Shown here: in pieces, positions 49,574 to 60,721 of the stretch
How the letters are laid out: every line of letters starts with the position of its first letter
Position numbering within the stretch: the first letter of the stretch is position 1
DNA from: Symsagittifera roscoffensis
Taxonomy: Eukaryota; Xenacoelomorpha; Acoela; Convolutidae
Reading direction: 5' to 3'
Length of the DNA stretch: 64,000 bases
NCBI RefSeq assembly: GCF_963678635.1
Contig: NW_026970820.1
Span: forward strand, 868,001 to 932,000
Program-made: the position numbers and the translations under genes
Notes under the pieces: model-generated
What the model was told of the DNA's origin: nothing
Databases searched by the model: none
Seen by the model: only the letters and a program-made list of their open reading frames with translations

Positions 49574-51781
49574 CACCCTCAAGGTCACGTGACTTAATTT
49601 TGTTTTTGGTTTTTTCTGAAACCAAAACAATAAGGTCATGCGCCAATATCATGGCCTCAAGCAAAGACGTCGGACTCGACGCATTCACATTAGCCTTGCG
49701 CCCTTCGGGCGCAAATGCCAATGCTCAATTAATTTTGCCACGTGAAAAAATTTTTAAGGAAAAATTCTGATAAAATTTAACTTAAACTACCACGAAAGAA
49801 CGCAAAGATTTCAAAGTGTGAAACAATCAAGTTTTTGCTAATACCGGGCATGCAGTGAGACTGATTTCGGCAAAAATAAAATGAAAATTGAAGGAAATGG
49901 AAAGAAAAAAATTGTTCAAAAAAGAACGCAACATCAAAAACTTATTTGATGTCCGCTAATGTCATAATTCCGATCAGGCTGATTTCAGATTTTAAGCGCA
50001 GATTTTACGGTTACGGCTGCTCCCTCTACAGGTCCCAGAGGGACCGAGTGAGCATCCTACCTCGATCCAGGATAACGGACAGTTGTTTTTAATTTTTCAC
50101 AAATTTTTTTTCACTAATGCTTGTTTTCAATTCCTCATGAGAAGCTGTATAAATTTTTTAAAAAAATGATTTTTTTTATCAATGCTTCCAAGAACAACTG
50201 ATGTTAGGCGGTTACAAATGCGGTTGGTGAAAACTAGTAAGGGATAATGATGAGAAAAATTGTAAGTTTTCAAATGAATTTAAAAACAGTTTTTTTTCTT
50301 TTTTCTTTTGTAAATCGGGAGAAATGAATCAGTTTTTTTAAGTTTTCCTCGCACCACCCACTGTTCATAAGTAATGAAGATTCCTGTTCTAGCCGTTTAT
50401 AAAACTTTGGCAGAAAAAACATCAGAATGATGTAAAATGTTTTAAAAAAAATAAAAATTTAAAAATTATGTTTAAAAAAAAAATCAAAAACTTGTAATTT
50501 TCAAAATTGAAAAAAAGTTAAAATTAATTGCATATTACGATTCAGCGTACCCAACTTAGTGGGTCTAGCATTTTAAATTACCAAAAAATGTTGAAAATTG
50601 TAGATTTTATGAAGTTTTCATTTTGGCTATTTTTCCTTGTCGCCTCCACTTGAGTCACCTTTGAGCCAACTTGAGAAAGTGGAACGTAAACAAGCTGCAC
50701 AGATGGTCAAAGTGAGCCATTTTCAGCGTGATAACACGCCTGGAAGAAAAAAAACTCCAGAAAAGAAAGAAAATTATGAACTTTAACCTTTTTTCTTCTT
50801 CAAATGGCGATACTTAGAATAATTTTTCAGCTGAAAAGTTCAAAAAAAATCAAAAAATTCAAATTTTGAAAAAATTTATAAAAAAATCTCATCAGTCTGT
50901 TTATTGGAGTCTTCGAGGTTTTGAGAGACCTCATCTGGCGGCTAACAACAAGTGGATCACTTATTTTAAAATTTTGAGAAAGGTCAAAAAAACATGTTTT
51001 TTGATTTTTTTGACAGAATTCCGAAAGCAATATCTTGGCTAAAAACAAGATTGAGGGCCTAAAATTAGTACAAACAGTACTCCCACATAAGGTTTATTAG
51101 GTTGGAAACAAAAAATTTACTCTGACTCAAAAATCGTTTTTTAACTTTATTTCTGAACAAGAAATTGAAAAGAAATGAAAAACTTAAAAATTTTTTGAAA
51201 AAAAAGATTGTTTTGAAAAAGTGCCAATTTTTAGCTGAAACTTTTCATTTTAGCTAATAAAGCCAGAGCAATGCCCTTTAAGCTCAAATAAATTAATTAA
51301 GCAAATTATTTTCAAGTTTTTTCGTTAAAGCCTTTTATTTTGAAAAAGTATTCAAAAATGGGTAAAAAAAAGTCAAAAAAATCAATTTTCTCCGATTCAA
51401 AAACCTCCACTACCATGATGATTAGTTCGTTAGATAGGACTGCTGAGATCAATTTAGACGTATTTTCATAAGTATATCAAAATTTTTATTTATTTTTGAG
51501 AATTAAGCAAAATAAAAACTTTTCCCAAATTGGGCAAAAAGCCCAAATTAGCCCAAACACCTGTTAAAAATTGTTGGGTCAAAAAATCACAAAAGGAAAC
51601 CCCTATTCGTTTGCCATTTTAGGGCCGCATGCAAAAAATTAGACCAATCTAACCTGACAATTTCGAGAATCGACTTTTTTGCAAAATTTCTCTATAGTCC
51701 ATTTGAGGGATATTACTTGTACCGGTGGGGGCCCCTACCCCACCTCAAAAAATTTTGTAATGCTGGAACGCGGCCACCTAG
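49574..51781 (+). repeat. Family B unit 13, twin of the 29034 unit (2208 bp)
   Basis: Same length and nearly the same sequence as 29034-31241, including the broken open frame near 51000 and the GGTTTATTAGG variant near 51091. Hairpins at 49698-49712, 50015-50057 and tail 51724-51744. The following sequence differs from that after its twin: a B head here, an A1 head there. Confidence 0.93.
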
Positions 51782-53995
51782 CACCCTCAAGGTCACGTGA
51801 CTTAATTTTGTTTTTGGTATTTTCTGAAACCAAAAGAGAGCGTGGTCATGAATTCAAATCATGTGCTCAAGCAAATACGTGAACTTCTACGCATTCCCAT
51901 TCGCAATGCGCCCATCGGGCGCAAATGCCAATGCTCAATTAATTTTGCCAGGTGAAAAAAAAGGTTAATTAAAAAGTTTAGATAAAGTTTACTTTAAACT
52001 ACCACCAAAAAACGCAAAGCTTTCAAAGTGTAAGACAATCAAGTTTTTGTCATTACCGGACATGCAGTGAGACTGGTTTTGGCAAAAGTAAAATAGAAAA
52101 TGTAGAAAATAGAAAGTGAAGAATTGTTCAAAAAAAGAACGCAACATCTGAGATTAATTTGATCTCCGATAATGACAAAATTATGATCAGGCTGATTTTA
52201 GATTAAAGCGTACAATTTACGGTTGCGGCTGCTCCCTCTAACGGTCCCAGAGGGACCGAGTGAGCATCCTACCTCGATCCAGGATAACGGATAGTTGTTT
52301 TTCATTTTTCATAATATTTTTTTTCTTTAATGCTTGTTTTCATTTTCTCATGAGAAGCTGTAGACATTTCAAAACATTTTGATTTCTTTAAACAATGGTT
52401 CTAAAAACAACTGACGTTAGGCGCTTACAAATACGGTTGAAGAAAACTGGTAAAGGATAATGTTGAGAAAAATTGTAAGGTTTCAAGAAAATTAAAAAAA
52501 CAGTTTTTTCTTTTTTTCTTTTGTAAATCGGGAAAAATTATTCAATTTTTTTTTAATTTTCCTCGCACCACCCACTGATCTTAAGTAGTGAAGATTCATG
52601 TTCTAGCCGTTTATAACACTTTGCCAGAAAAAACATCAATATATTGTAAAATGTTTTAAAATAGAGAAAAATTAAAAATTTTCTTTTTTTTTGAAAAAAT
52701 CAAAATTTAGTAATTTTCAAAAATGGAAAAAAGTGAAAAACAATTGCATATTACGATTCACCGTACCCATATTAGTGGGTCTAGCATTTTAAATTATCAA
52801 AAAATGTTGAAAATTAAGGATTTTATGAAGTTTTCATTTTGGCTATTTTTCCTTGTCGCCTCCACTTAAGGCACCTTTGAGCCAACTTGAGAAACTGGAA
52901 TCTAAACAAGCTGCACAGATGGTCAAAATGAGCCATTTTCAGCGTGATAACACGCCTGGAAGAAAAAAACTCCAGAAAAGAAAGAAAATTATGAACTTTA
53001 ACCTTTTTTCTTCTTCAAATGGCGATACTTAGAATAATTCTTCAGCTGAAAAGTTCAAAAAATATCGAAAATTTCAAATTTTGAGAAAAATTTTTTAAAA
53101 TCTCATCAGTCTATTTATTGGAGTGTTCGAGGTTTTGGGAGACCTTATCTGGCGGCTACCAACAAGTGGATCACTTATTTTAAAGTTTTGAGAAAGGTCA
53201 AAAAAACATGTTTTTTCAATTTTTTTGACAGAATTCCGGAAGCAATATCTTGGCTAAAAACAAGAATGAGGGCCTAAAATTAGTACAAACAGTACTCCCA
53301 CATAAGGTACATTAGGTTGGAAACAAAAAATTTACTCTGACTCAAAAATCGTTTTTTAACTTTATTTCTGAACAAGAAATTGAAAAGAAATCAAAAACTT
53401 AAAAATTTTTTGAAAAAAATGATTGTTTTGAAAAAGTGCCAATTTTTTGCTGAAACTTTTCATTTTAACTAATAAAGCCAGAGCAATGCCCTTTAAGCTC
53501 AAATAAATTAATTATGCAAATTATTTTCAAGTTTTTTCGTTAAAGCCTTTTATTTTGAAAAAGTAGTCAAAAATGGGTGAAAAAAAGTCAAAAAAATCAA
53601 TTTTCTCCGATTCAAAAACCTCCACTACCATGATGATCAGTGCGTTAGATAGGACGGCTGAGATCAGTTTAGACTTATTTTCATAAAAATATCAAAATTT
53701 TTACTTATTTTTGAGAATTAAGCAAAATAAAAACTTTTCCCAAATTGGGCAAAAAGCCCAAATTAGCCCAAACACCTGTTAAAAATTGTTGGGTCAAAAA
53801 ATCACAAAAGGAAACCCCTATTCGTTTGACATTTTAGGGCCGCATGCAAAAAATTAGACCAATCTAACCTGACAATTTCGAGAATCGACTTTTTTGTCAA
53901 AATTCTCTAAAGACCAATTTAGGGAGATTACTTGTACCGGTGGGGGCCCTACCCCACCTAAAAAATTTTTGAAATGCTGGAACGCGGCCACCTAG
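51782..53995 (+). repeat. Family B unit 14, diverged head (2214 bp)
   Basis: Hairpins at 51908-51922 (loop ATC) and 52227-52269, where CGGTCCC/GGGACCG extends the inner stem to 7 bp. The tail hairpin is at 53939-53958. The segment 51960-52800 is of the diverged subtype seen in the unit at 26823. Confidence 0.92.
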
Positions 53996-56199
53996 CACCC
54001 TCAAGGTCACGTGACTTACTTTTGTTTTTGGTATTTTCTGAAACCAAAACAATAAGGTCATGCGCCAATATCATGGCCTCAAGCAAAGACGTCGGACTCT
54101 ACGCATTCACATTAGCCTTGCGCCATTCGGGCGCAAATGCCAATGCTCAATTAATTTTGCCAGGTGAAAATTTTTCAAAGGAAAATGCTGATAAATTTTA
54201 ACTGAAACTACCACCAAAAAAAACCAAAGATATCAAAGTGTGAAACAATCAAGTTTTTGCTAATACCGGGCATGCAGTGAGACTGATTTCGGCAAAAATA
54301 AAATGGAAAATGAAGGAAATGGAAAGAAAAAAATTGTTCAAAATAAGAACGCAACTTCAAAAACTTATTTGATCTCCGCTAATGTCATAATTCCGATCAG
54401 GCTGATTTCAGATTTTAAGCGTCGAATTTACGGTTACGGCTGCTCCCTCTACAGGTCCCAGAGGGACCGAGTGAGCATCCTACCTCGATCCAGGATAACG
54501 GATAGTTGTTTTCAATTTTTCACAAAGTTTTTTTCACTAATGCTTGTTTTCAATTCCTCATGAGAAGCTGTATAATTTTTTAAAAAATTAATTTTATTAA
54601 TCAATGCTTCCAAGAACAACTGTTGTTAGGGGGTTACAAATGCGGTTGGTGAAAACTAGTAAGGGATAATGATGAGAAAAATTGTAAGTTTTCAAATGAA
54701 TTTAAAAACAGTTTTTTTCTTTTTTCTTTTGTAAATCGGGAGAAATGAATCACTTTTTTTTGTTTTCCTCGCACCACTCACTGTTCTTAAGTAATGAAGA
54801 TTCCTGTTCTAGCCGTTTATTACACTTTGGCAGAAACAACATCAATAGATGTAAAATGTTTAAAAAAAAAAATTAAAAATTATGTTTTTTTTTTAAAAAA
54901 GTCAAAAATTTGTAATTTTCAAAATTGAAAAAAAGTGAAAATTAATTGCGTATTACGATTCAGCGTACCCAACTTAGTGGGTCTAGCATTTTAAATTACC
55001 AAAAAATGTTGAAAATTGTAGATTTTATGAAGTTTTCATTCTGGCTATGTTTCCTTGTCGCCTCCACTTAAGGCACCTTTGAGCCAACTTGAGAAACTGG
55101 AACCTAAACAAGCTAAGCAGATAGTCTGAATGAGCCATTTTTAGCTTGATAACACGCCTGGAAGAAAAAAAAATCCAGAAAAGAAAGAAAATTTTGAACT
55201 TTAACCTTTTTTTCTTCTTCAAATGGCGATACTTAGAATAATTTTTCAGCTGAAAAGTTCAAAAAAAATCGAAAAATTCGAATTTTGAAAAATTTTAAAA
55301 AAAATCTCATCACTCTGTTTATTGGAGTCTTCGAGGTTTTTGGAGACCTTATCTGGCGACTAACAACAAGTGGATCACTTATTTTAAAATTTTGAGAAAG
55401 GTCAAAAAAACATGTTTTTTCGACTTTTTTCACAGAATTCCGAAAGCAATATCTTGGCTAAAAACAAGAATGAGGGCCTAAAATTAGTACAAACAGTACT
55501 CCCACATAAGGTATATTAGGGTGGAAACAAAAAATTTACTCTGACTCAATAATCGTTTTTTAACTTTATTTCTGAACAAGAAATTGAAAAGAAATCAAAA
55601 ACTTAAAATTTTTTTGAAAAAAATGATTTTTTTTTAAAAGTGCCAATTTTTAGCTGAAACTTTTCATTTTAGCTAAGAAAACCAGAGCAATGCCCTTTAA
55701 GCTCAATTAAATTAATATAGCAAATTGTTTTCAAGTTTTTTCGTTAAAAGCTTTCATTTTGAAAGAGTAGTCAAAATTGGGTAAAAAAAAGTCAAAAAAA
55801 TCAATTTTCTCTGATTCAAAAACCTCCACCACCATGATAATTAGTTCGTTAGATAGGACTCCTAAGATCAATTTAGACTTACTTTCATAAAAATATCAAA
55901 ATTTTTACTTATTTTTGAGAATTAAGCAAAATAAAAATTTTTCCCAAATTGGGCAAAAAGCCCAAATTAGCCCAAACACCTGTTAAAAATTGTTGGGTCA
56001 AAAAATCACAAAAGGAAACCCCTATTCGTTTGACATTTTAGGGCCGCATGCAAAAAATTAGACCAATCTAACCTGACAATTTCGAGAATCAACTTTTTTG
56101 TCAAAATTCTCTAAAGACCAATTTAGGGAGATTACTTGTACCGGTGGGGGCCCTACCCCACCTAAAAAATTTTTGAAATGCTGGAACGCGGCCACCTAG
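53996..56199 (+). repeat. Family B unit 15, mosaic (2204 bp)
   Basis: The 5' part resembles the unit at 17996, including the weakened small hairpin at 54120-54134. The middle (about 54950-55480) has the private variants of the unit at 20197. The stretch near 55690-55790 matches the unit at 42929 (CTCAATTAAATTAATATAGC). The larger hairpin is at 54438-54480 and the tail hairpin at 56143-56162. Confidence 0.92.
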
Positions 56200-58419
56200 C
56201 ACAATCAGGTACTAGTGGCTTGATTTTGGTTTTTAATATTGTCTGGAGCCAAAAGAGAGTGTCGTCAAGCATCGACATCATGTGGTCAAGCAAATACGTG
56301 GACTTCTACGCATTCCCATTAGCAATGCGCCCTTCGGGCTCAAATGCCAATGCTCAATTAATTTTGCCAGGTGAAAAAATAAATTAATTAAAAAGTTCTC
56401 CTAAACTTTATTTTCAACTACCACCAAAAAACGCAAAGACTTCAAGGTGTAAAACTATCAAATTTTGGCCAATACCGGGCTTGCAAAGAGACTAATGTTG
56501 GCAAAAGTAAAATAGAAAATGAAGAAAATGGAAAGAAAAAAATTGTTGAAAATAAGAACGCAACATCAAAAACTTATTTGATCTCCGCTCAAATCATAAT
56601 TCAGATCAGGCTGATTTCAGATTTTAAGCGTAGAATTTACGGTTACGGCTGCTCCCTCTACAGGTCCCAGAGGGACCGAGTGAGCATCCTACCTCGATCC
56701 AGGTTAACGGATAGTTGTTCTTAATTTTTCACAAAATTTTTTTACACTAATGCTTGTTTTCAATTCCTCATGAGAAGCTGTATTAATTTTAAAAAAATTG
56801 ATTTTATTAATCAATGCTTCCAAGAACAACTGATGTTAGGTGGTTACAAATGCGGTTGTTGAAAACTAGTAAGGGATAATGATGAGAAAAATTGTAAGTT
56901 TTCAAATGAATTGAAAAACGTTTTTTTCCTTTGTTTCTTTTGTAAATCGGTAGAAAGGAATCATGTTTTTTTTTAAGTTTTGCTCGCACCACCCACTGTT
57001 CTTAAGTAATGAAGATTCCTTCTCTAGCCGTTTATAACACTTTGGCAGAAAAAACATCAATATGATGTAAAATGTTTTAAAAAAGAGAAAAATTCAAAAA
57101 TTATGTTTTTTTTTTAAAAATCAAAAAATTTGTAATTTTCAAAATTGAAAAAAAGTGAAAATTAATTGCATATTACGATTCAGCGTACCCAACTTGGTGG
57201 GTCTAGCATTTTAAATTACCAAAAAATGTTGAAAATTGTAGATTTTATGAAGTTTTCATTTTGGCTATTTTTCCTTTTCGCCTCCACTTAAGGCACCTTT
57301 GAGCCAACTTGAGAAACTGGAACCTAAACAAGCTATACAGATAGTCTGAATGAGCCATTTTCAGCGTGATAACACCCCTGGAAGAAAAAAAACTGCAGAA
57401 AAAAAAGGGAATTTTGAACTTAAACCTTTTTTCTTCTTCAAATGGCGATACTTAGAATAATTTTTCAGCTGAAAAGTTCAAAAAAAATCAAAAAATTCAA
57501 ATTTTGAAAAAATTTTAAAAAAATCTCATCAGTCTGTTTATTGGAGTCTTCGAGGTTTTGGGAGACCTTATCTGGCGGCTAACAACAAGTGGGTCACTTA
57601 TTTTAAAATTTTGAGAAAAGTCAAAAAAACCTGTTTTTACGATTTTTTAGACAGAAATCCGAAAGCAATATCTTGGCTTAAAACAAAAATGAGGGCCTAA
57701 AAATAGTACAAACAGTACTCCCACGTAAAGTACATTAGGTTGGAAACAAAAAATTGACTCTGATTCAAAAATCGTTTTTTAACTTTATTTCTGAACAAAA
57801 AATTGTAAAAAAATCAAAAACTTAAAAATTTTTTGAAAAAAATGATTGTTTCGAAAAAGTGCCAATTTTCAGCTGAAACTTTTCATTTTAGCTAAAAAAG
57901 CCAGAGCAAGGCCCTTTAAGCTCAAATAAATTAATTAAGCAAATTATTTTCAAGTTTTTTCGTTAAAGGCTTTTATTTTGAAAAAGTATTCAAAAATGGG
58001 TAAAAAAAAGTCAAAAAAATCAATTTTCTCAGATTCAAAAACCTCCACTACCATGATGATTAGTTCGCTAGATAGGACTGCTAAAATCAATTTAGACGTA
58101 TTTTCATAAGCATATCAAAATTTTTACTTATTTTTGAGAATTAAGCAAAATAAAAACTTTTCCCAAATTGGGCAAAAAGCCCAAATTAGCCCAAACACCT
58201 GTTAAAAATTGTTGGGTCAAAAAATCACAAAAGGAAACCCCTATTCATTTGACATTTTAGGGCCGCATGCAAAAAATTAGACCATTCTAACCTGACAATT
58301 TCGAGAATCGACTTTTTTGCAAAATTTCTCTATAGTCCATTTGAGGGATATTACTTGTACCGGTGGGGGCCCCTACCCCACCTCAAAAAATTTTGTAATG
58401 CTGGAACGCGGCCACCTAG
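56200..58419 (+). repeat. Family B unit 16, ACTAGT head (2220 bp)
   Basis: The head is CACAATCAGGTACTAGTGG. The small hairpin at 56327-56341 has arms GCGCCC/GGGCTC with one mismatch. The larger hairpin is at 56647-56689. The tail hairpin at 58362-58382 is the longer B form. The next unit is an A3 unit whose first bases contain GGTCA-G-TGACC. Confidence 0.92.
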
Positions 58420-60721
58420 AGGGGGTCAGTGACCATCCCCACCCACCCGACCAATATCATTTACCCACCCACCTGATCAGTCAGGCCACGACTACCTTTT
58501 TTCGATTTGATCGAGTAACGAAAAGCGGTTTGTGATTCTCCATGACCTTAAAAATGAAGGAGCAGGTTTTTACTTAGCCAACTATCCTTTTGGGGGTAAA
58601 ATGGGTTTGATTTTTGATGCGTCTTCGCCCGAAAACCTCATCAAAAAGAATAATTTACCGGGCTTTTCTTGTATTTGCTGACCACATTTTCGATCTGTCT
58701 CTGGCCACGACGTCGTTTAGTTAATGTTCTTCCCCGACATTTTTTTCTATAATCGTATATTTTTACGAATAAAAGAGTTTGCCAACACAACAGCGCTGTC
58801 CAAAACAGATTAGGAAATTGAATAACTTTAGTCTTTTTTTATTTTTGATCGTCGTAACGGATGCTCCCCACATGGGACCACAGGGGTCCCAGGGAGCATC
58901 CCAAAAGGATTAAAGCAAAAGTTCAACAATTATTTACCCGTCAATTTGGGTCACTTTTGCGGTTCAACAATCTGTATTTTTTTAAAATGATTCCAAGAAC
59001 AGTTCAGGGCTGCATGCAAAAAATAAGAACATTCTCACGTATCGGAATTATGAAATTACTAATTATTTTTTTTAAATTCTCATTATTTGTAGTAGCTTTA
59101 TAAGATCCAAACTGAAAAACTAAAAAATCAACAATTTCAACTATTTTTGAAATTAAAACACTCTGTATCTACTAAATCGACAATGGCAAGCTCAAATACA
59201 CCATCAAAAATCATTTTTTTTTCACTTTTGAAAACTTAAATTTTTTTGAGAAAAAAAAAAGTTTAGTCAGAAACGGGAAAAATCATATTTTTTCAAAATG
59301 TCAAAAAAATTGTTCCATTTAAACTTATTCAGTAGGCCACACGTTGGGAACCTGTTCAGAATGTTTTACACAATCAATGCAGCAAAATTTACCCATTTTG
59401 AGAAAAGTGCAAAAAACACCTTTTTGGTTAACTCAAAAAAGTGGAAAAAGTGGAGAAAAAGGTCTTCAAAACGAAACCATTCAAAAGTGGCATTAACTAA
59501 CTGCCATTATTTTGTAAATTCAGACCCGCATGCAAAAAATTATGAATATCCTACGGGAAGTTTTTGAGAACATATTAGTTTCTCCGGAATTTTGGTAGTA
59601 CTAATTTCATTACTGTACTTATAATTAAAGTCAAATCAAAAAGTCGTAAAAACTACAATTTTTAATCAATTTTGACAAATAATAGATTAAAACCCACTAA
59701 ATTGGCTATGGCAAGTTCGAATCTACCATCAAAAACCATTTTTTCCCATTTCGGAAAATTTTCCTTTTTTAAAAAATAAATGTTGAGTCACAAACGGGAA
59801 AAATCATATTTTTTCAAAAAGTCAAAAAAATTGTTTCATTCAAACTGGTTCATCAGGCCACACGTTAGAAACTTGTTCAGAATGGTTTCAATGATCAAAG
59901 CAGCAAAAGTCACCCAATTTGAGAAAAGTCGAAAAAACACCTTTTTAGTTAACTCAAAAAAGTGGAAAAAGTGGGGAAAGGGGTCTTCAAAACGAAACCA
60001 TCCAAAAATGGCATTAAGTAACTGCCATTATTTTGTGAATTCAGACCCGCATGCAAAAATTTACGAAAATCCTACGGGAAGTTTTTGAGAACATATTAGT
60101 TTCTCCGGAATTTTGGTAGTACTAATTTCATTACTGTACTTATAATTAAAGTCAAATCAAAAAGTCGTAAAAACTACAATTTTTAATCAATTTTGACAAA
60201 TAAATGATCAAAACCCACTAAATTGGCTATGGCAAGTTCGAATCTACCATCAAAAACCATTTTTTCCCATTTCTGAAATTTTCATTTTTTAAAAAATAAA
60301 TGTTGAGTCACAAATGGGAAAAACGAAATTTTTTCAAAAAATCAAAAAAAATTGTTCCATTTAAACTAATTCATTAGGCCAAACGTCAGGAACCTGTTCA
60401 GAATGGTTTTAATAATCAAAGCTGCAAAATTTACCCATTTCGAGAAAAGTCGAAAAAACACCTTTTTAGTTAACGCAAAAAAGTGGAAAAAGTGGGAAAA
60501 AGGGTCTTCAAAATGAAACCATCCGAAAGTGGCATTAACAAACTGCCATTATTTTCCAAATTCAGACCCGCATGCAAAAAATTAGGAAATTCTGACGGGC
60601 GGTTTAGCAGAACTCGATAGTTTCTAGGAATATTAACTACCGTAAAAAATTTTTTGCCTTTTGACCGGAAGGGGCCCCTACCCCTTCCTAATCGCTTTTT
60701 GTGCTACACGCGACCATCTAG
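58420..60721 (+). repeat. Family A unit, A3 with altered start (2302 bp)
   Basis: Same length as the A3 unit at 36215. The first 20 or so bases are AGGGGGTCAGTGACCATCCC instead of AGGTTACTTTTTCGCCCC, introducing an inverted repeat like that of the C unit at 12509. The hairpin is at 58859-58901, GCATGC tags are at 59012, 59528, 60049 and 60570, and the tail hairpin is at 60667-60688. Confidence 0.92.
58859..58901. other. Head hairpin of A3
   Basis: Same stems as 36651-36693, with no change in the arms. Confidence 0.85.

Noticed and set aside
59298..59567. A frame repeated in A subrepeats (also 37104-37361 and 59780-60088)
   Set aside because: It is the subrepeat read in one frame. The 521-bp period shifts frame each time and many copies carry stops.
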